A program made the position numbers and the translations under genes. A stretch of 64,000 nucleotides of DNA from Elephas maximus indicus (taxonomy: Eukaryota > Chordata > Mammalia > Proboscidea > Elephantidae). The stretch is from NCBI RefSeq assembly GCF_024166365.1, contig NC_064835.1:64398607-64462606 (forward strand), written 5' to 3'. Each line of letters begins with the position of its first letter. Positions within the stretch are counted from its first letter, which is position 1. This document shows positions 11,839-24,033 of the stretch, in pieces. Under the pieces are notes generated by a model. That model saw only the letters and a list, made by a program, of their open reading frames with translations, had not been told where the DNA came from and ran no database searches.

Positions 11839-12767
11839 AGGTGGAAGAAGAAAATATAAAGGAAATATTAAAAAATTGAGCCCCATGTGCCACACTCTAC
11901 CTTCCTGACATCTGGATCTCAGACTACCTCTGAGAAGGAGATATGACAACCTCACATTTGACGGGGTGGTAGTCGGGGGATGGAGCTGCCCTAGGCCTCA
12001 CAGATGGTGGGGGAGAAGCCAGCCAGCTGGGAGAAAAGTTCAGGCTTGCCCAAGTAATTGCTGTTAATGTAAGCAGGGGGTGATGAGGGCTCCGAGGGAG
12101 ACACAAACCATGCAAGTAGGGGCTTCAAGTTTGTCTTAATGGAGAAATCAGAGGCTTCTATTCATGAAAGAGGCAAGGGAAGATTTTCACAATCGATAAC
12201 TCAAGACAGCCTCATTCATGCATACTGCACCTACAGTCCCAGGTCCTCACAATACCTTTCTGTCTTCCTCTCCCTCTTTCTCCCCTCACCCATGGAGTAG
12301 GTTTCCAGCAATGCTTACCAGAGAAATCAACACCAGATTCTCACACTCACCTCAGGGCAAGTAATCTCTCCCTTCCTACCTTGTCTCTCCCTTCCTACCA
12401 TGCACTCAGCCCCTCCCCTCTCCACCAAGCCTATTGTGTGCAGGGATCAAGGCAGTGCCCTAAGGCAGGATAGAAGTCCTTCCTCTACACATGGGGTTGT
12501 CATGTGTCAGAATTAACTTGAGGGCAACTAACAACAACACTCAGCACTGTTTTCAAACAGCTGTAGGAAATCTGTTTTCTCAGTTGAATTGTTATCTCCT
12601 CAGTCTTTCCAGTGATTCAGCTTTTGCCTGGGGGCTGGGGGGCGGGTGTGGCTGAGAGCCCTAAGAGTCTCCTTCCCTAAAAAAGGAAGCAGGGACCAGT
12701 GACCTTACCCAGACCTCTGTCCTCACCTCTGGCATCCTAAGGCATCCTGCCCCGCCCTCATATCTCA
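11839..12767. other. Intergenic, no gene seen
   Basis: Unique sequence with a small SINE/RTE 3'-end fragment at about 12495-12538 (gttgtcatgtgtcagaattaac...aacaacaac). Nothing else is recognisable. Confidence 0.5.
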
Positions 12768-12913
12768 AGGACTGTCTATTCCTACTCATAGTGACCCTGT
12801 AGGACAGAGTAGAACTCCCCCACAGGACTTCCAAGGAGCAGCTGGTGGATTTGAACTGCTGACCTTTCGGTTAGCAGCCAAGCTCTTAACCACTGAGCCA
12901 CCAGGGCTCCAAC
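12768..12913 (-). mobile_element. AfroSINE
   Basis: Short-form copy with ctactcatagtgaccctgta, then ggatttgaactgctgacctttcgg and the head ttaaccactgagccaccagggctcc in reverse. Confidence 0.88.
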
Positions 12914-12999
12914 ACTTCATAATCGCCACCCACAATGGCCACAAAAAAGTCCAATAGACAAGATGCTTAAAAAAAAAGAAGAAGAAAGAAAAATACCTC

Positions 13000-13370
13000 A
13001 AAGTCTATCAATAGGGGCCTGGCTAACTAAACCACGGTTGCTCCTAATGGTGGATTATTATGCGGCCAAAGAATCATGTTCTAGAAGCATATTCAGTGAT
13101 ACAGATGGATATTCACAATGAAGTGGTTGGAAATCACTATGTACAGTGAGAACACATCTTTAAAAAATACTGACGTATATTTTGTATGCACATGAAAAAT
13201 TCTAGAGATACCCAAGTGCCAACAGTTGTCCTTTCTGGGTAATGGATTTAGTGGCTCTTTTATATTCTTCATTTTGCTAGCTGTTTGCTCAAATTTCTTT
13301 AATGAACACATACTACTTATGCAATAAGACAAAAAAAAAAATAACAATAAAAGCTATTTTTACAAATAGA
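13000..13370 (+). mobile_element. L1-like 3' end fragment
   Basis: Shows the pattern of old mammalian L1 3' ends: gcctggctaactaaaccacggttgct, tggattattatgcggcc, then ctttctgggtaatggattta and an A-rich end at 13328-13350. Diverged. Confidence 0.5.
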
Positions 13371-13619
13371 ATAAATAACCACCTCTTTCCATCTAGAAAT
13401 AGTGTATAGCCCGAGTACTGCATCCAGGGCAGGGATTAAAGCGGGCAGTGAAGAGATGTGTGAATGCAGGAAGCATTTCCCCCAGCTGTTCCAGGCGGCC
13501 AAACACAGGAAAGAAAACATCCAAGAGGCATGCCAGTCGCACCTAGAGTGAATGAGGGCACCTTCACCAAGGGCAACACAGACAGGAAAGAGCTGAGAGA
13601 TACTTTCCCTGGCCCAGAA

Positions 13620-14041
13620 GAAGTTTAAGATGAGGTGTACACGGATGAGGGCCACACTCCCAAGCAGTGTGACCAGATTAGAAAGCCAAATTCATTCCTG
13701 CCTCAGGGCCTTTGCATCACTGTGCCCTCTACCTGGAGTGCTCTTGCCCAGTTGTGCATGGCTCCACTCTCTCACTTCAACCAAGTCTTTGCTCCAATGC
13801 TCTTTCCCAACCCTAACTAGTACGACCGTTCCTCATCCATAGTCACTTCCTATCTCTTCACCCTGCTTTACTTTCCTTCACTGATCCCTGCCACAAGTGC
13901 TCTCTTGCCTGGATCCCTGACTAGAAGCCTGTACAACGGCAAGAGCTTTGTCTGGTTTTGTTCACTTGCCCATTCACATTGCTTAGAACAGAGCCTGGAT
14001 ATAGTAGCTGCTCAATACATATTTGTTGAGTGAATGAAAAA
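13620..14041 (+). mobile_element. L2 3' end
   Basis: Typical L2 text: cctcagggcctttgcatcactgtgccctctacctggag, gctccaatgctct, and the terminal gctcaatacatatttgttgagtgaatgaa. Open frames here are translations of L2. Confidence 0.8.
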
Positions 14042-16097
14042 ACTGAAAACTTCAAAGTGCCAGTGCTACCTCTCCACACAATGGCTCCTGCCTGCCTCCT
14101 TCTCCCACCCCTGCTCCACCAGGCAGGGGCTCTGGGTCCTGCCTGGAAGGCACCAGTTGTGAGAGGGGAAGGCTGGACTTGAGGGTGGGTGGGTGGCTAG
14201 CTCAAGTACTGTGAGTGAACGTGGTTGGGTTTACCTTTCTTTAACAGCCATGTCCTCCCTAAGCCTCAGTGTTCTCATCTCTCAAATGGAGCTCAAAATA
14301 GCTACCTCTCACAGGTAAGGATTAGAGAAAAAAAAAAAACGTGCCTAGCACAGTGCCTGACTCGCAGCAGGCACTCGGTAGCCAAGCCCTCCCTCTTGGA
14401 CTAGCCTGGAGGTGGGGTCATCCTCACCGTGAACTGAGTCAGCTCTGGAGGTGGGGAGGGTCTGGGCTTCCCAGAAGTGGGGCCCCCACCTTCTCCTCTG
14501 CTCCCGAGCTCCCCTACCTCAGGAGAGAAGGAAGAGTAGAGAGGTTCTGGGCAGGAATGGGCTCTTCCGAGGGAGAGTCTGAGAGCCTGGCCTGGTGGGA
14601 CAGGAGATGGGATCTGAGGCAGCCGGGCTGGACAGAGTGGAGCCTTTCCCACTTTGGGGATGGCAGGGGCTGGGGTTCCTCTGAGACTGGCACACCCACC
14701 CCACTTACGCACAATCCCTGGCTCCTGGGTGTCCCCCACCCCTCCTTGTCCTCCTCCCTCCTCTCCTCCAGGGAAGGTGTTCCCTCAGGCCCTTTTTTCT
14801 CATTCTTCTGGCAGCCTGAGCCTAACTGTGAAAATTCAGTTCTCTGTGGCCACGACTAGATTATGCAAGAGGTCCCAGAGGGGCTCCCAGGAAGGGGCAG
14901 ACAAGAGTCCCTGTGCCACCCAACCCCCCACTCCCACATGAGGCCTGCTCCTAGACCCACAAGCCTCTTCCCAGCCAGGCCTTCTGAGCTTCCCCTTCTA
15001 GTCTCTGTTCTGATTCACTAGAGCCATTCCTACCTCACTGCCCTCCACTCCTGCCTCAGGCTCCTTGACTGCTCACTCACAACGCAGTTCAAAAAAGATA
15101 ACAACAAAAAAAATCTAGTGTCTGCCAATTCACCTATCTTTTTTCAAACCAGCCTCCAGCTGGCCTTCTTGGGAATTCTTATGGACTCAAACATACCAAT
15201 TTTCCCCATCCTCACAGTCCCCTTAAAGTAACCCCATCCCCACCCTGGCCCTGACCTCCGGAAGAGTAAGAAAAGGTAGCCCTGTCACAGAGGGCCAGCA
15301 CCAGCCTGAGGGGGGAGGCACTGCACTGCTATCCTGGAGGGCAGACAGGAACCACCCATGCCCCACAGCCAGAAGGAGGGAGCACCAAGGAAAGGCTGGC
15401 CACATACCTCCCCCCGCCCCCGCTCCCAAAGTGTTGCCAAAATCGAATAAGTTTCCTGCCTCTCACTGGTCAAGAATGAGCAGGTAAGGCACGAAGAGTT
15501 TTCACACGAGCAAAGCTTTATTGAAGAGTTTTGCAAGGAGAGGTGAGGAGGGCCTAAGTAACTCTTACTCCTGTCTCCCAGAACAAAAGACTTGCCTGGG
15601 TTTTTAAAAGTTCTTGGGAGGGAAAAGATTCATGTTTATTCATAGGCATAGGCGGGGATATGTTAACTACAGTGTCCGAGCAGCAGCCTTCTAAGATGGC
15701 TCCTGTCCCAGGAGGCCTCTGGGATTTGTAGCAGGGCTTATTATGGGGTGTCACGTCTGCGCAGTCTCTCGCTCTGAGTTCAATTCTCCAGCTGCTGCTG
15801 CAGCCCCTCACTGCCCCTAGTGGAAGGTCACATAGCAGTCACAGGTGGATGTTCTGTGCATTTCCCTGGGGCTGGTTTTCTCCAGCTGCTGCTTCTGAAA
15901 GACAACTTTAAAGAAGTTTGTGGGCTATTTTCTGATACCCTGCCCCACTATTCTTGGCAATGACTTGTTTCGGTGCTGCCTGGCCCATTTCCTTTACTTT
16001 GTTTGCAGATTTGGGGGCACTTCTGTTCCCTGTCTTAAAAAGGTCTCTCAGGGACATTCTTGACCCTGGAGGGTTCTCCCTCAGGCATGCTTGCATG
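14042..16097. other. Intergenic, no gene seen
   Basis: A MIR-like stretch lies at about 14240-14390 (tcagtgttctcatctctcaaatgg, cctagcacagtgcctgac). The rest is unique GC-rich sequence. The 172-codon frame at 14341 is overlapped by several frames on the other strand and looks non-coding. Confidence 0.5.
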
Positions 16098-16500
16098 CTG
16101 TTGTTGTTAGGTGCCCTCAGTTAGATTTGACTCATAAGGACCCTCATGTGACAGAGTAGAGCTGCCCCACAGGGTTTTCTAGACAATAATCTTTATGGGA
16201 AGGAGTCCTGATGGCACAATGGTTAAGCACTTGGCTGCTAACTGAAAGTTTGGTGGTTAGAACCCACCAGGTGCTCCATGGGAGAAGAGACCTGGCGATC
16301 CGCTTCTGTAAAGATTACAGCCTGAAAAACCTGATGGGGTAATTCTGCTCTGCTCCAAAAGGTCACTATTAGTTGGAATTAACTCAATGGCACACAACAA
16401 CAACGATCTTCATGGGAGCAGATTGCCAGCTCTTTCTCCCACAAAGCTGCTGGCTTGCAGGCTCGGTCCCCTAATTGTGTTGGCCTGAGGAAGGAGGGTG
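16098..16500. mobile_element. AfroSINE nested inside an opposite AfroSINE
   Basis: The outer minus-strand copy runs 16098-16197 and resumes at about 16406 (gatcttcatgggagcagattgccagctctttctcccac). The inner plus-strand copy is 16200-16405 (ggagtcctgatggcacaatgg to attaactcaatggcacacaacaac). The outer segment atcttt/catggga is repeated at both junctions. Confidence 0.85.
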
Positions 16501-16913
16501 CAACTCCTATGGGCAGACTGTCATTTGTGAAGCTCAGAGAGGAGTGTGTGGATCCAGAATGCCAGTGTATAAAGGTACAGCGGGAGCACATCTTGCACCA
16601 GCATGAGTTACACGTGTACTTTCCCTAGGTGGATCTGGAGTGCGTGTGTAGGCTATTGGCGGGAAGCCAAACACAATCAGAAGGTTGCCTGTGAGCAGGA
16701 AGGGTAAGGGACAGATTGCAATGTTTCATGGCCTTAGGTCCCAACAGCCACAGCCAACAGAGAACCTTGCCAATGAGTCCACCAGCCATCTCTCTTCCCT
16801 GGATATCGCCAAGATACGTGTCTGATACTCACCTTTTTCTCCCTAAATGGGTGGACACAGACTTTTAAGTCTTGCTGAGCAATGGGACCGGCCTCCTTTT
16901 TAGGGTGCCTTCA
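16501..16913. other. Intergenic, no gene seen
   Basis: Unique sequence with no repeats or exons recognised. Confidence 0.5.
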
Positions 16914-16917
16914 TCAA

Positions 16918-17122
16918 TCCGGAGTCCCTGGGTGGTGCAAGCTAAGCACCAGACTACTAACTGCAAGGTTGTAGGTCAAACCCACCCAGAGGAACCTGGT
17001 TAGAAAGGCCTGGAGATCTGCTTCCAAAAAATCCGCTCTCGGAAACCCTATGGAGCACAGTTCTACTCTGACACACATGGGTTCGCCACAAGTTGGCGTT
17101 GACTCAATGACAACTGTTAAGG
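16918..17122 (+). mobile_element. AfroSINE (long form)
   Basis: Begins ggagtccctgggtggtgcaagc and includes the long-form middle section ctggagatctgcttccaaaaaatccgctctcgg, ending gttggcgttgactcaatgaca. Confidence 0.88.
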
Positions 17123-18084
17123 GTGAACCTGTGCTCTGACCCGGCATGTGGTCACTGCCTAGGCCAGCTCTGAGGGGACAGCTCTACTTCCACAGTTTCT
17201 CGTTCTCAGAGGGCACCTTGCTGCCACCCCAAGGTTCTTCCGAGGTGGGAAATCAGGAATGACAGCAACTCTTTCCTGGAGCCTGTCAGCAGGGCTGGGG
17301 GGAAGAGGATGTGGACCACTTAGGGTCCCCTGCCCTGCCTCATTTCCAGGCTCAGCCACATCCTGACCTGCCCCCTCATTTCAGTAGCTGGCAGAGAATC
17401 ATAATTGAATTTGCAGTAGGGCTGAGAATGAAAAAAGAAAATCCTTTACATGTCTGGGATTAATTTATCCCTGATGATGGTCACATTCACGTGCTCTTTT
17501 CTGCTTGGGTTTCCAGAGAATATTCTAGCCAGCAATGTGAAATACACACACGCACACACATGCAGAAAGCACGTGTGCCTGCGTGGACACTTGGAGAGCG
17601 TGAGTGCATCTGTGCATATGTGTGCACTTGTGGCTGGGTCTGAGCAAGAACGGGTGTTTCCTAGGTGAGTTTGAGTATGACATCTGCGTGAGTGGGTCTG
17701 TAACTGGGGTCTCTGGTATACCCATCTGTTGGCACCTCCATTCTGGTCATTTGCGGGTGACTCACCCGGCCCAACTGAAGGTGGCATCTGGCATAGCTGA
17801 GGCCTGCCACCTGCTGTGAAGGAGAAGCTGGGTGTGGGGGCTGAGACAGGGTGTTGTGATGGCACTGTAGAGTATCAGGGCAGCTACACAGCTCCTCCAC
17901 TCCTTTTCCACGTGCAGGGAGGAACCCCAGCTCAGAGAGAAATGGGGTCATTACCACCCCACACTAGAGGAGCCTCCCAGAGAGGGAAACCACCTCCTAC
18001 CCTGCCCTGCCTTCTTCTATAATACTTTGCTTCCTCCACAACAATAGGAACAGCACAGCACTTTTTAAAAACATAAATGACAAC
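17123..18084. other. Intergenic, no gene seen
   Basis: Mostly unique. A degenerate CA/TG patch lies at 17545-17630. No exon is recognisable. Confidence 0.5.
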
Positions 18085-18260
18085 AGCTCCCATCCATTGT
18101 TGAGTACTCAGTGTCAGGTGCTGCACCATCTCACATCATCCTCACAGCACCCTGAGAGGAAACAGCCATCATCATTCCGTGTTTCGGATAAGAAATCTGA
18201 GGCCTAGAAGTAAAGTGACTGGCCCAAGGTCACACAGCTAAATGCCAGAAGCAGGACTTG
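18085..18260 (-). mobile_element. MIR
   Basis: Reads as a MIR reverse complement: ttgagtactcagtgtcaggtgctgc, ctcacagcaccctgagaggaa, then actggcccaaggtcacacagctaa. Confidence 0.8.
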
Positions 18261-18305
18261 AAATGCCATGTATCTGATTCTAAAAGCCATATTCCTAACC
18301 ACCAA

Positions 18306-18463
18306 CCCACCCATTGCCGTTGAGTCGATTCTGACTCGTAGCAACCCTATAGAACAGAGTAGAATTGCCCCATAGAGTTTCCAAGGAGTGCCTGGTGGAT
18401 TCGAACTACCAACCATTTGGATAGCAGCTGTAGCTCTTCACCACCTACACCACCAGGGTTTCC
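18306..18463 (-). mobile_element. AfroSINE
   Basis: Short-form copy: ttgccgttgagtcgattctgactcgtagcaaccctatag, then ggattcgaactaccaaccatttgg and caccaccagggtttcc. The flanks share aaccacca. Confidence 0.88.
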
Positions 18464-19020
18464 TCCAAACCACCATGCTCTAGTAAAATCTCTCTGTGCT
18501 CATCTGTCAGACTGGAAATACTTCTGTGGACTTGAAGAAGTCTTTTGGCCCATGAGGCTCTGCTCCCCTGTCATGTTTTCAGGTGAGTTTGGGTCTCCAC
18601 AGCTTAGTGCTCACAGGGCAGGCCACTTGTACTTTCTCTTCCAGTCAGGCCCCAAAAGGGTGGTTGTTCTGGAGTCTCAGAAGGCATTTCTCGAAATCAA
18701 ATTTGACCTTGGGAGAAAGATCTCTGTCCTCAGACTGCAAGCTTGAGGGCCATCCAGGAGTGATGCAGAGCAAAGCTATGCCCCACTGCCCTTAGGAAGA
18801 CAGAGGGCTCAGAGGCCATCTTTGCGATCTGATGAGAGGGCAAGAAGTTCCCAGCTCAAAATGCCTCCCTCGCCTGCTGCCAAGGTGTCTGAAATTGTGT
18901 TGTCAGAGCTGAATTCCCCAGAAAAGCCAGTGGAATAAAGCTAAGGACAGGGAGGGGTGAAATACTTCAACTCTTCTGAGAGGAATTATCAGGCACTTTC
19001 TTCCCTGAGGAAGGCAAATG
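18464..19020. other. Intergenic, no gene seen
   Basis: Unique sequence; nothing recognisable. Confidence 0.5.
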
Positions 19021-19183
19021 CTGGTGGTGTTGTGGTTAAGTATTATGGCTGCTAACCAAAAAGTTGGCAGTTTGAATCCACCAGGTGCTCCTTGGAAACT
19101 CTATGAGACAGTTCTACTCTGTCCTACAGGGTCGCTATGAGTTGAAATTGACTTGACGACAACGGGTTTGGTTTTTGGTTTTT
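19021..19183 (+). mobile_element. AfroSINE with target duplication
   Basis: Short-form plus copy ending gttgaaattgacttgacgacaacggg. The flanks share ttcttccctgag, upstream near 18998 and downstream near 19182. Confidence 0.88.
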
Positions 19184-19855
19184 CTTCCCTGAGAGAAGAG
19201 GAGAGAAGCCCTGGAAACCTGAGGGTTCTGAGGGGCTGTGCTCCATTCTGGGAGGGTCATTCTAAACTCCTGGATGCCGCCAGGTGAGGCTGAGACTTTG
19301 CAGAACTGTCAGAAGCGGGTGGAACAGGAACCTGAGTAGGAAAAGGCCTGAATGTTGATTTAGCGCAAGCCCTGTCAATCATCTCTGCTCTACAAACATC
19401 CATCCGGGAGACTCTCAGGAGGCACTAAGCTGTTGAGCCCAAGATTCCCAGAGCTCAGGTGCTATCCCCAAAGATTAGAGGACAGCAGGGCCACAAAGAG
19501 AAGGGCTGCCCACAACGCCACCTGCAATACTGTAGACTGGCCTCCTCAAATAGGCTGGGTACAGGCTGGACTGCACATCTGGAGTAGGAGTGGGGGGACT
19601 ATAAGAATACTTGGACTTTGCATCATGACTTAATTGTGAACAGTATTTCTCAGATGAGCAAAAAAATTTTTTTACTTTTTTTATAATTTATTTTGGTTGT
19701 TGTTTTTGAGAAAATGCACAGAACATACACCAATTCAACAATTTCTGCCTGTACAATTAGTGACATTGATTATATTCTTCGAGTTGTGCAATCATTCGCA
19801 CCCTTCTTTTCTGAGTTGTAATTTAAAAAAAATTTAATGTCACTTCTACTTCTTT
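19184..19855. other. Intergenic, no gene seen
   Basis: Unique to about 19640, then AT-rich (19650-19850) and resembling an old L1 fragment (aaaatgcacagaacatacaccaattc). Confidence 0.4.
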
Positions 19856-20742
19856 GGCGTCCTTGGGTGGTGCAAATAGTTAATGCACTCAGCTGCTAAC
19901 CAGAAGGCTGGAGATTCGAATCTACCCAGAGGTGCCTCAGAAGAAAGACCTGGTGATCTTCTTCCAAAAATCAGCCACCGATGTCTGGGGTCTTAAACGC
20001 TAGCAAGCTGCCACCTAAGGTGCATCAATTGGTCTCAACCCACCTGGATCAAAGGAGAATGAAGAACACCAAGGACACAAGGCGATTACGAGCCCAAGAG
20101 ACAGAAAGGGCCATGTGAACCAGAGACTACATTATCCTGAGACCAGAAGAACTAGATGGTGCCTGGCTACAACCGATGACTGCCCTGACAGGGAACACAA
20201 CGGAGAACCCCTGAGGGAGCAGGAGAGCAGTGGGACGCAGACCCCAAATTCTCATAAGGCCAGACTTAATGGTCTGACTGAGACTGGAAGGACCCCAGTG
20301 GTCATGGCCCCCAGACCTTCTGTTGGCCCAGGACAGGAACCATTCCCAAAGCCAACTCTTCAGACATGGGTTGGAGTGGACAATGGGTTGGAGAGGGATG
20401 CTGGTGAGGAGTGAGCTTCTTGGATCAGGTGGACACTTGAGACTATGTTGGCATCTCCTGCCTGGAGGGGAGATGAGTGGGTGGAGGGGGCTAGAAGCTG
20501 GCGAAATGGACATGAAAAGAGAGAGGGGAGGGAGAGAGCGGGCTGTCTCACTAGGGGGAGAGTAATTGGGAGTGTGTAGCAAGGTGTATATGGGTTTTTG
20601 TGTGACTGACTTGGTTTGTAAGCTTTCACTTAAAGCACAATAAAAATTATTAACAAAAAAAAAAATCAGCCACTGACAACCCTATGGAGCACAGTTCTAC
20701 TCTGATACACTGCGAGTCAGAACTGACTCCACAGCGACTGGT
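19856..20742 (+). mobile_element. AfroSINE split by a LINE 3'-end insertion
   Basis: Left part 19856-19978 (gcgtccttgggtggtgcaaatag ... ctggtgatcttcttcc) and right part 20661-20742 (ccactgacaaccctatggagcacag ... aactgactccacagcg). Rejoined, these form one long-form SINE. The insertion lies between them. Confidence 0.88.
19979..20660 (+). mobile_element. 5'-truncated LINE insertion, probably an L1 3' UTR
   Basis: A 682-bp element with a perfect 13-bp duplication aaaaatcagccac at 19966-19978 and 20661-20673. It begins cgatgtctggggtcttaaacgc and ends with caataaaaattattaac and an A run, so it entered by target-primed reverse transcription. I recognise it as a common elephant repeat, probably the 3' UTR of the lineage's L1. 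A related 3' part is at 59839-60218. Frames inside it are non-coding. Confidence 0.7.
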
Positions 20743-22491
20743 CCTTTTCTTTCAGCTGTGTTCATCCTGCCCTGTTCAGTTAGAAACAGAATATGGGAGG
20801 GACTCTCCCAATGACAACTGAAATTTTTCCCTTGCTGATTGAAGGTAACTCAAGTCTTTATAAGCATTAAACAGTCTTTCACATTAACTCCATCTATCTC
20901 TTTGGGGTAAAGAATTCGGAGTTCAAAATCACACTCTTGAGTGATTTCCGCTCATTCTCAGAAAGATTCCTAGGAGAAGGGATTGTGTGTGTGCTCAAGA
21001 CATCCAATGCGTGAGGTGTGGAATGGGCAAAGGCCACTGGTCCACACACTGCCTTCCGGATCTTGAATGGTCTCCTTGCCAGGCACCCACTTTGGTGTCT
21101 ACCAAGGTGTGGGTAATTCACTCCAAGCGGGGGGCGGGGGGTGTGGGGGGGAAGGAGGGGAGGTGTGCCAACCTGTGTTGCTAAACCCGTGGGTCTCCCA
21201 AACCTGAAGTCTAGTCCAGAGTTCCCCACCCTGTATCCCCCTCATCCCACCTCCAGCCTCTTGGGGCCCACAAGTTCCCTTATCACTTCTAACGGCTCCA
21301 CCAGGGAATGTGGAAGCTTCTAGATGCCCTGCCACAAGCAGGCCAACAGGAGCCCAGGGCAACACCTCAGCCATTGCTCATCTACCCCTGGAGGGTGCCA
21401 AGTGATAAAGTCATGTTGACTTGGGGCTTCCCAGACTGAAAGGGGCACAGGGAGGCAGGAGCTCCACCTTCTCCTCCTCCACCCCGACTGCCTAAAGTTT
21501 GGCCTATTGACCTCTTTCCTTTTCTTCCCCTCTCCTCCTCCCAGCACCAGAGGGCTTTCCTCTTCCCTGTCCTGTCTAACCAGGACCCCTCTGTATAATC
21601 CTTCCCTCTTTCCTGTCCTGGGGCGTCTCTGACCCCTTCCTCCTGTTCTCCAGCGGTAATCCTCTTGTTCAAGCCTGGATGGTGAGTGTGCTCCAGAAGA
21701 AATACAAGGAAAAACAGATTACAAGGAGGCAAAATACACCAGCAGGTGTTTTAAAAATTTATTACCCATTATACATGTGAGTGATTTCTTTGTGTATTTT
21801 GGTCTTTCACTTCACCCTTGGTTCCCACTCAAATTTCTTTTGAAAAGATCCCAGAACATCTCTGCTGAAAGAAGTTTCCCACCTAGGCCCAAGCTGAGCA
21901 GGAATATGGGGTGGGCCCCAGAATGCTGGGTGAGGGACACAACGGTCTCCTGAGCCTGTCAGGGGCATGAAAGGACGGGCTCCAGGCCCAGGCTGGTGGT
22001 GGAAACATGGGGACCAGACAGGCCAGGCCAAGCACTCAGTCCCTCTCCCTGGGAGCTGACCAACCACCCTCCCCCGCCCAGGGACAAGAGTACACACACC
22101 TCTCCAGTCCTCCCCATGTCTGCCCGGGAAGGAAAATGGAGCCCAGTCAACTGAGGGAGCCTACAATGAACTACTGGATTATGAGGTTCCCCCAACTGCA
22201 TGTGAGGAAGGCCAAGGCTAGGGGTGTCTCTCTCTCTCCCTCCCATATTCTGTTTCTAACTGAACAAGCCTGGGAGCCAGTTGAGGGGGGTGCCGGGAGG
22301 GGGGCCGGAATGGAGCTTGCTCCGGCCACCTGATGGAATGATGACCAGCCTGGGGACAATGTTCTCCAGCAGTTGTGTGACGTTCTTGATCTTTCTGCTG
22401 TTCCCTGCTGTCACAGTCTTTCTATTTGTCTGTCTCTGTCTCTCACCACAAATCTCTTTCTTTCTACCTCTGTATTATCTATTGTCTCTCT
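20743..22491. other. Intergenic, no gene seen
   Basis: Contains a G-rich run at 21127-21165 with several runs of four or more G. No recognisable exon is present; the 116-codon frame at 21382-21732 lies in pyrimidine-rich DNA. Confidence 0.5.
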
Positions 22492-22512
22492 TTACACACA
22501 CACACACACACG
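22492..22512. repeat. (CA)n microsatellite
   Basis: A short run of about ten CA units. Confidence 0.85.
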
Positions 22513-24025
22513 CCATGAAAAAATCAGTTCCAAAGCCAAAGCAGAGAAACAGGGTATAAAGTCCACATTGGGTCAAAGCCACAGGGAATGGAAACCATAG
22601 CTATTTTCCCCAGAGGGAAGAACAAAAGCAAATGAGAAAAGGAGAGGAAAGGTACCACTATTCATTTAAGTATCACAGCAGCCATTTAAGGGCCTAGCAT
22701 TTCAGGTGAACCCTTGCCCTTACCCAGGTCTCCTTCACAAGCAGGAAACATCGTCTGGGCTGTCACCATGTCCCAGTCAGGGGATGCCCACCTGGCCCCT
22801 CTGAAAATCCCATAATCCTACATTTATGAAACACATGGAGGGAGGATTGAGACCATTTTGAGTTCCCTGGGTGTGGAGGCAAAATGGGGAGGGGGTGTGG
22901 CCCAGGGGAGGGCCAGGCTGTGCTATACCTCTTTCTGTGTCTGTCCAACTCCCTGCCACCCTATTCTGGGCTGTCCTAGATAAAAAATACTGGTGGTGGT
23001 AGTGGTATGAGTGTAGACTATCTCTCTCAGAAATACCAGCAGAGAAAATACGGGAAAGGAGCTGAGTGTTCTGGATACGAAAGGCTTATCAAGTTTTACT
23101 GAAGTTTGTTTTTTTTTTTTTTTTAACAAATGAGAGTTATTCTCCCCCTTGCAGGGAGAGTGAGTCTCAAATGTGGAGAACTAACTGGATTTCAGAAAAT
23201 AAAATCCTATTTGAAATGGCTCAGAGGGATTGGCTATTTAAAGAGAACTGGCAATGAAACACTTCTATTAAAGTCCCTTCGTTGAAGGAAACAGTACTCT
23301 CATGAAAAACTGAGATGTGATTTTAGCCTTCAAGGTGCAGATTGTCGAAGGGGCTGGGGGGCGGGGACAGTGGAGTCCACAGGCAGCTTCAAGGAAGTGT
23401 TAACAAGGGGCATAATAGAAGCGGCACTGGCACTGAGTGACCATGGCCGAGGGTACCATGGCAGGTCAGAAGAAACAGCCCAGAGGAAAGAGCCAAGCTG
23501 AGATCAAGAGACGGATAAAGTCCAGGTCTACAAAGAGAGATGGACAAACCCCAAGTCCAGTTCAGTAGAACAGAGAGAAAGACAGGAGATGAGGCAGGAA
23601 AGGTAAGCAAGACCTGGCCTGTGGGGGGCCCTGTGCCTTCCTTCTGAGGAAGAGAACAAGCACCGACCATGCTGGGTTCAGACTGGCTGCTTGTGGACAG
23701 TGAATTGAGGAGTGGGAGGAAGAAGGCTAAAGGCAGAGGCAGTTGAGTTTCAGTGATGGTGGCCTGCTGAGGCCCTAATCCTAAATGGAGGAGATGGTAT
23801 TAGAAAGAGAAGTAGCTTAAGAGGAATTTGATTTGAGAGCCAGATCTATGGGACTTCATGGTGTTTTGGATGCAGGGGTGGGAGGAGGTAGGACTCAAGT
23901 CTAGGACTCAAGTCACCCTCACATCCAGTCCAGTGACTGGGTCACTGGACAGAACAAGAGGACAAGAATGTTTTTTCTTAATGGTGTGGAAGATGGAGAT
24001 TTTGAGTGGGAAGTTTTGAGTTTGT
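22513..24025. other. Intergenic, no gene seen
   Basis: Unique sequence with a T run at 23109-23124. No recognised repeat family or exon. Confidence 0.5.
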
Positions 24026-24033
24026 CGTGCCTG

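Noticed and set aside
14341-14859. 172-codon plus-strand frame
   Set aside because: Gly/Trp/Ser-rich random-like composition, with four shadow frames in the same DNA.
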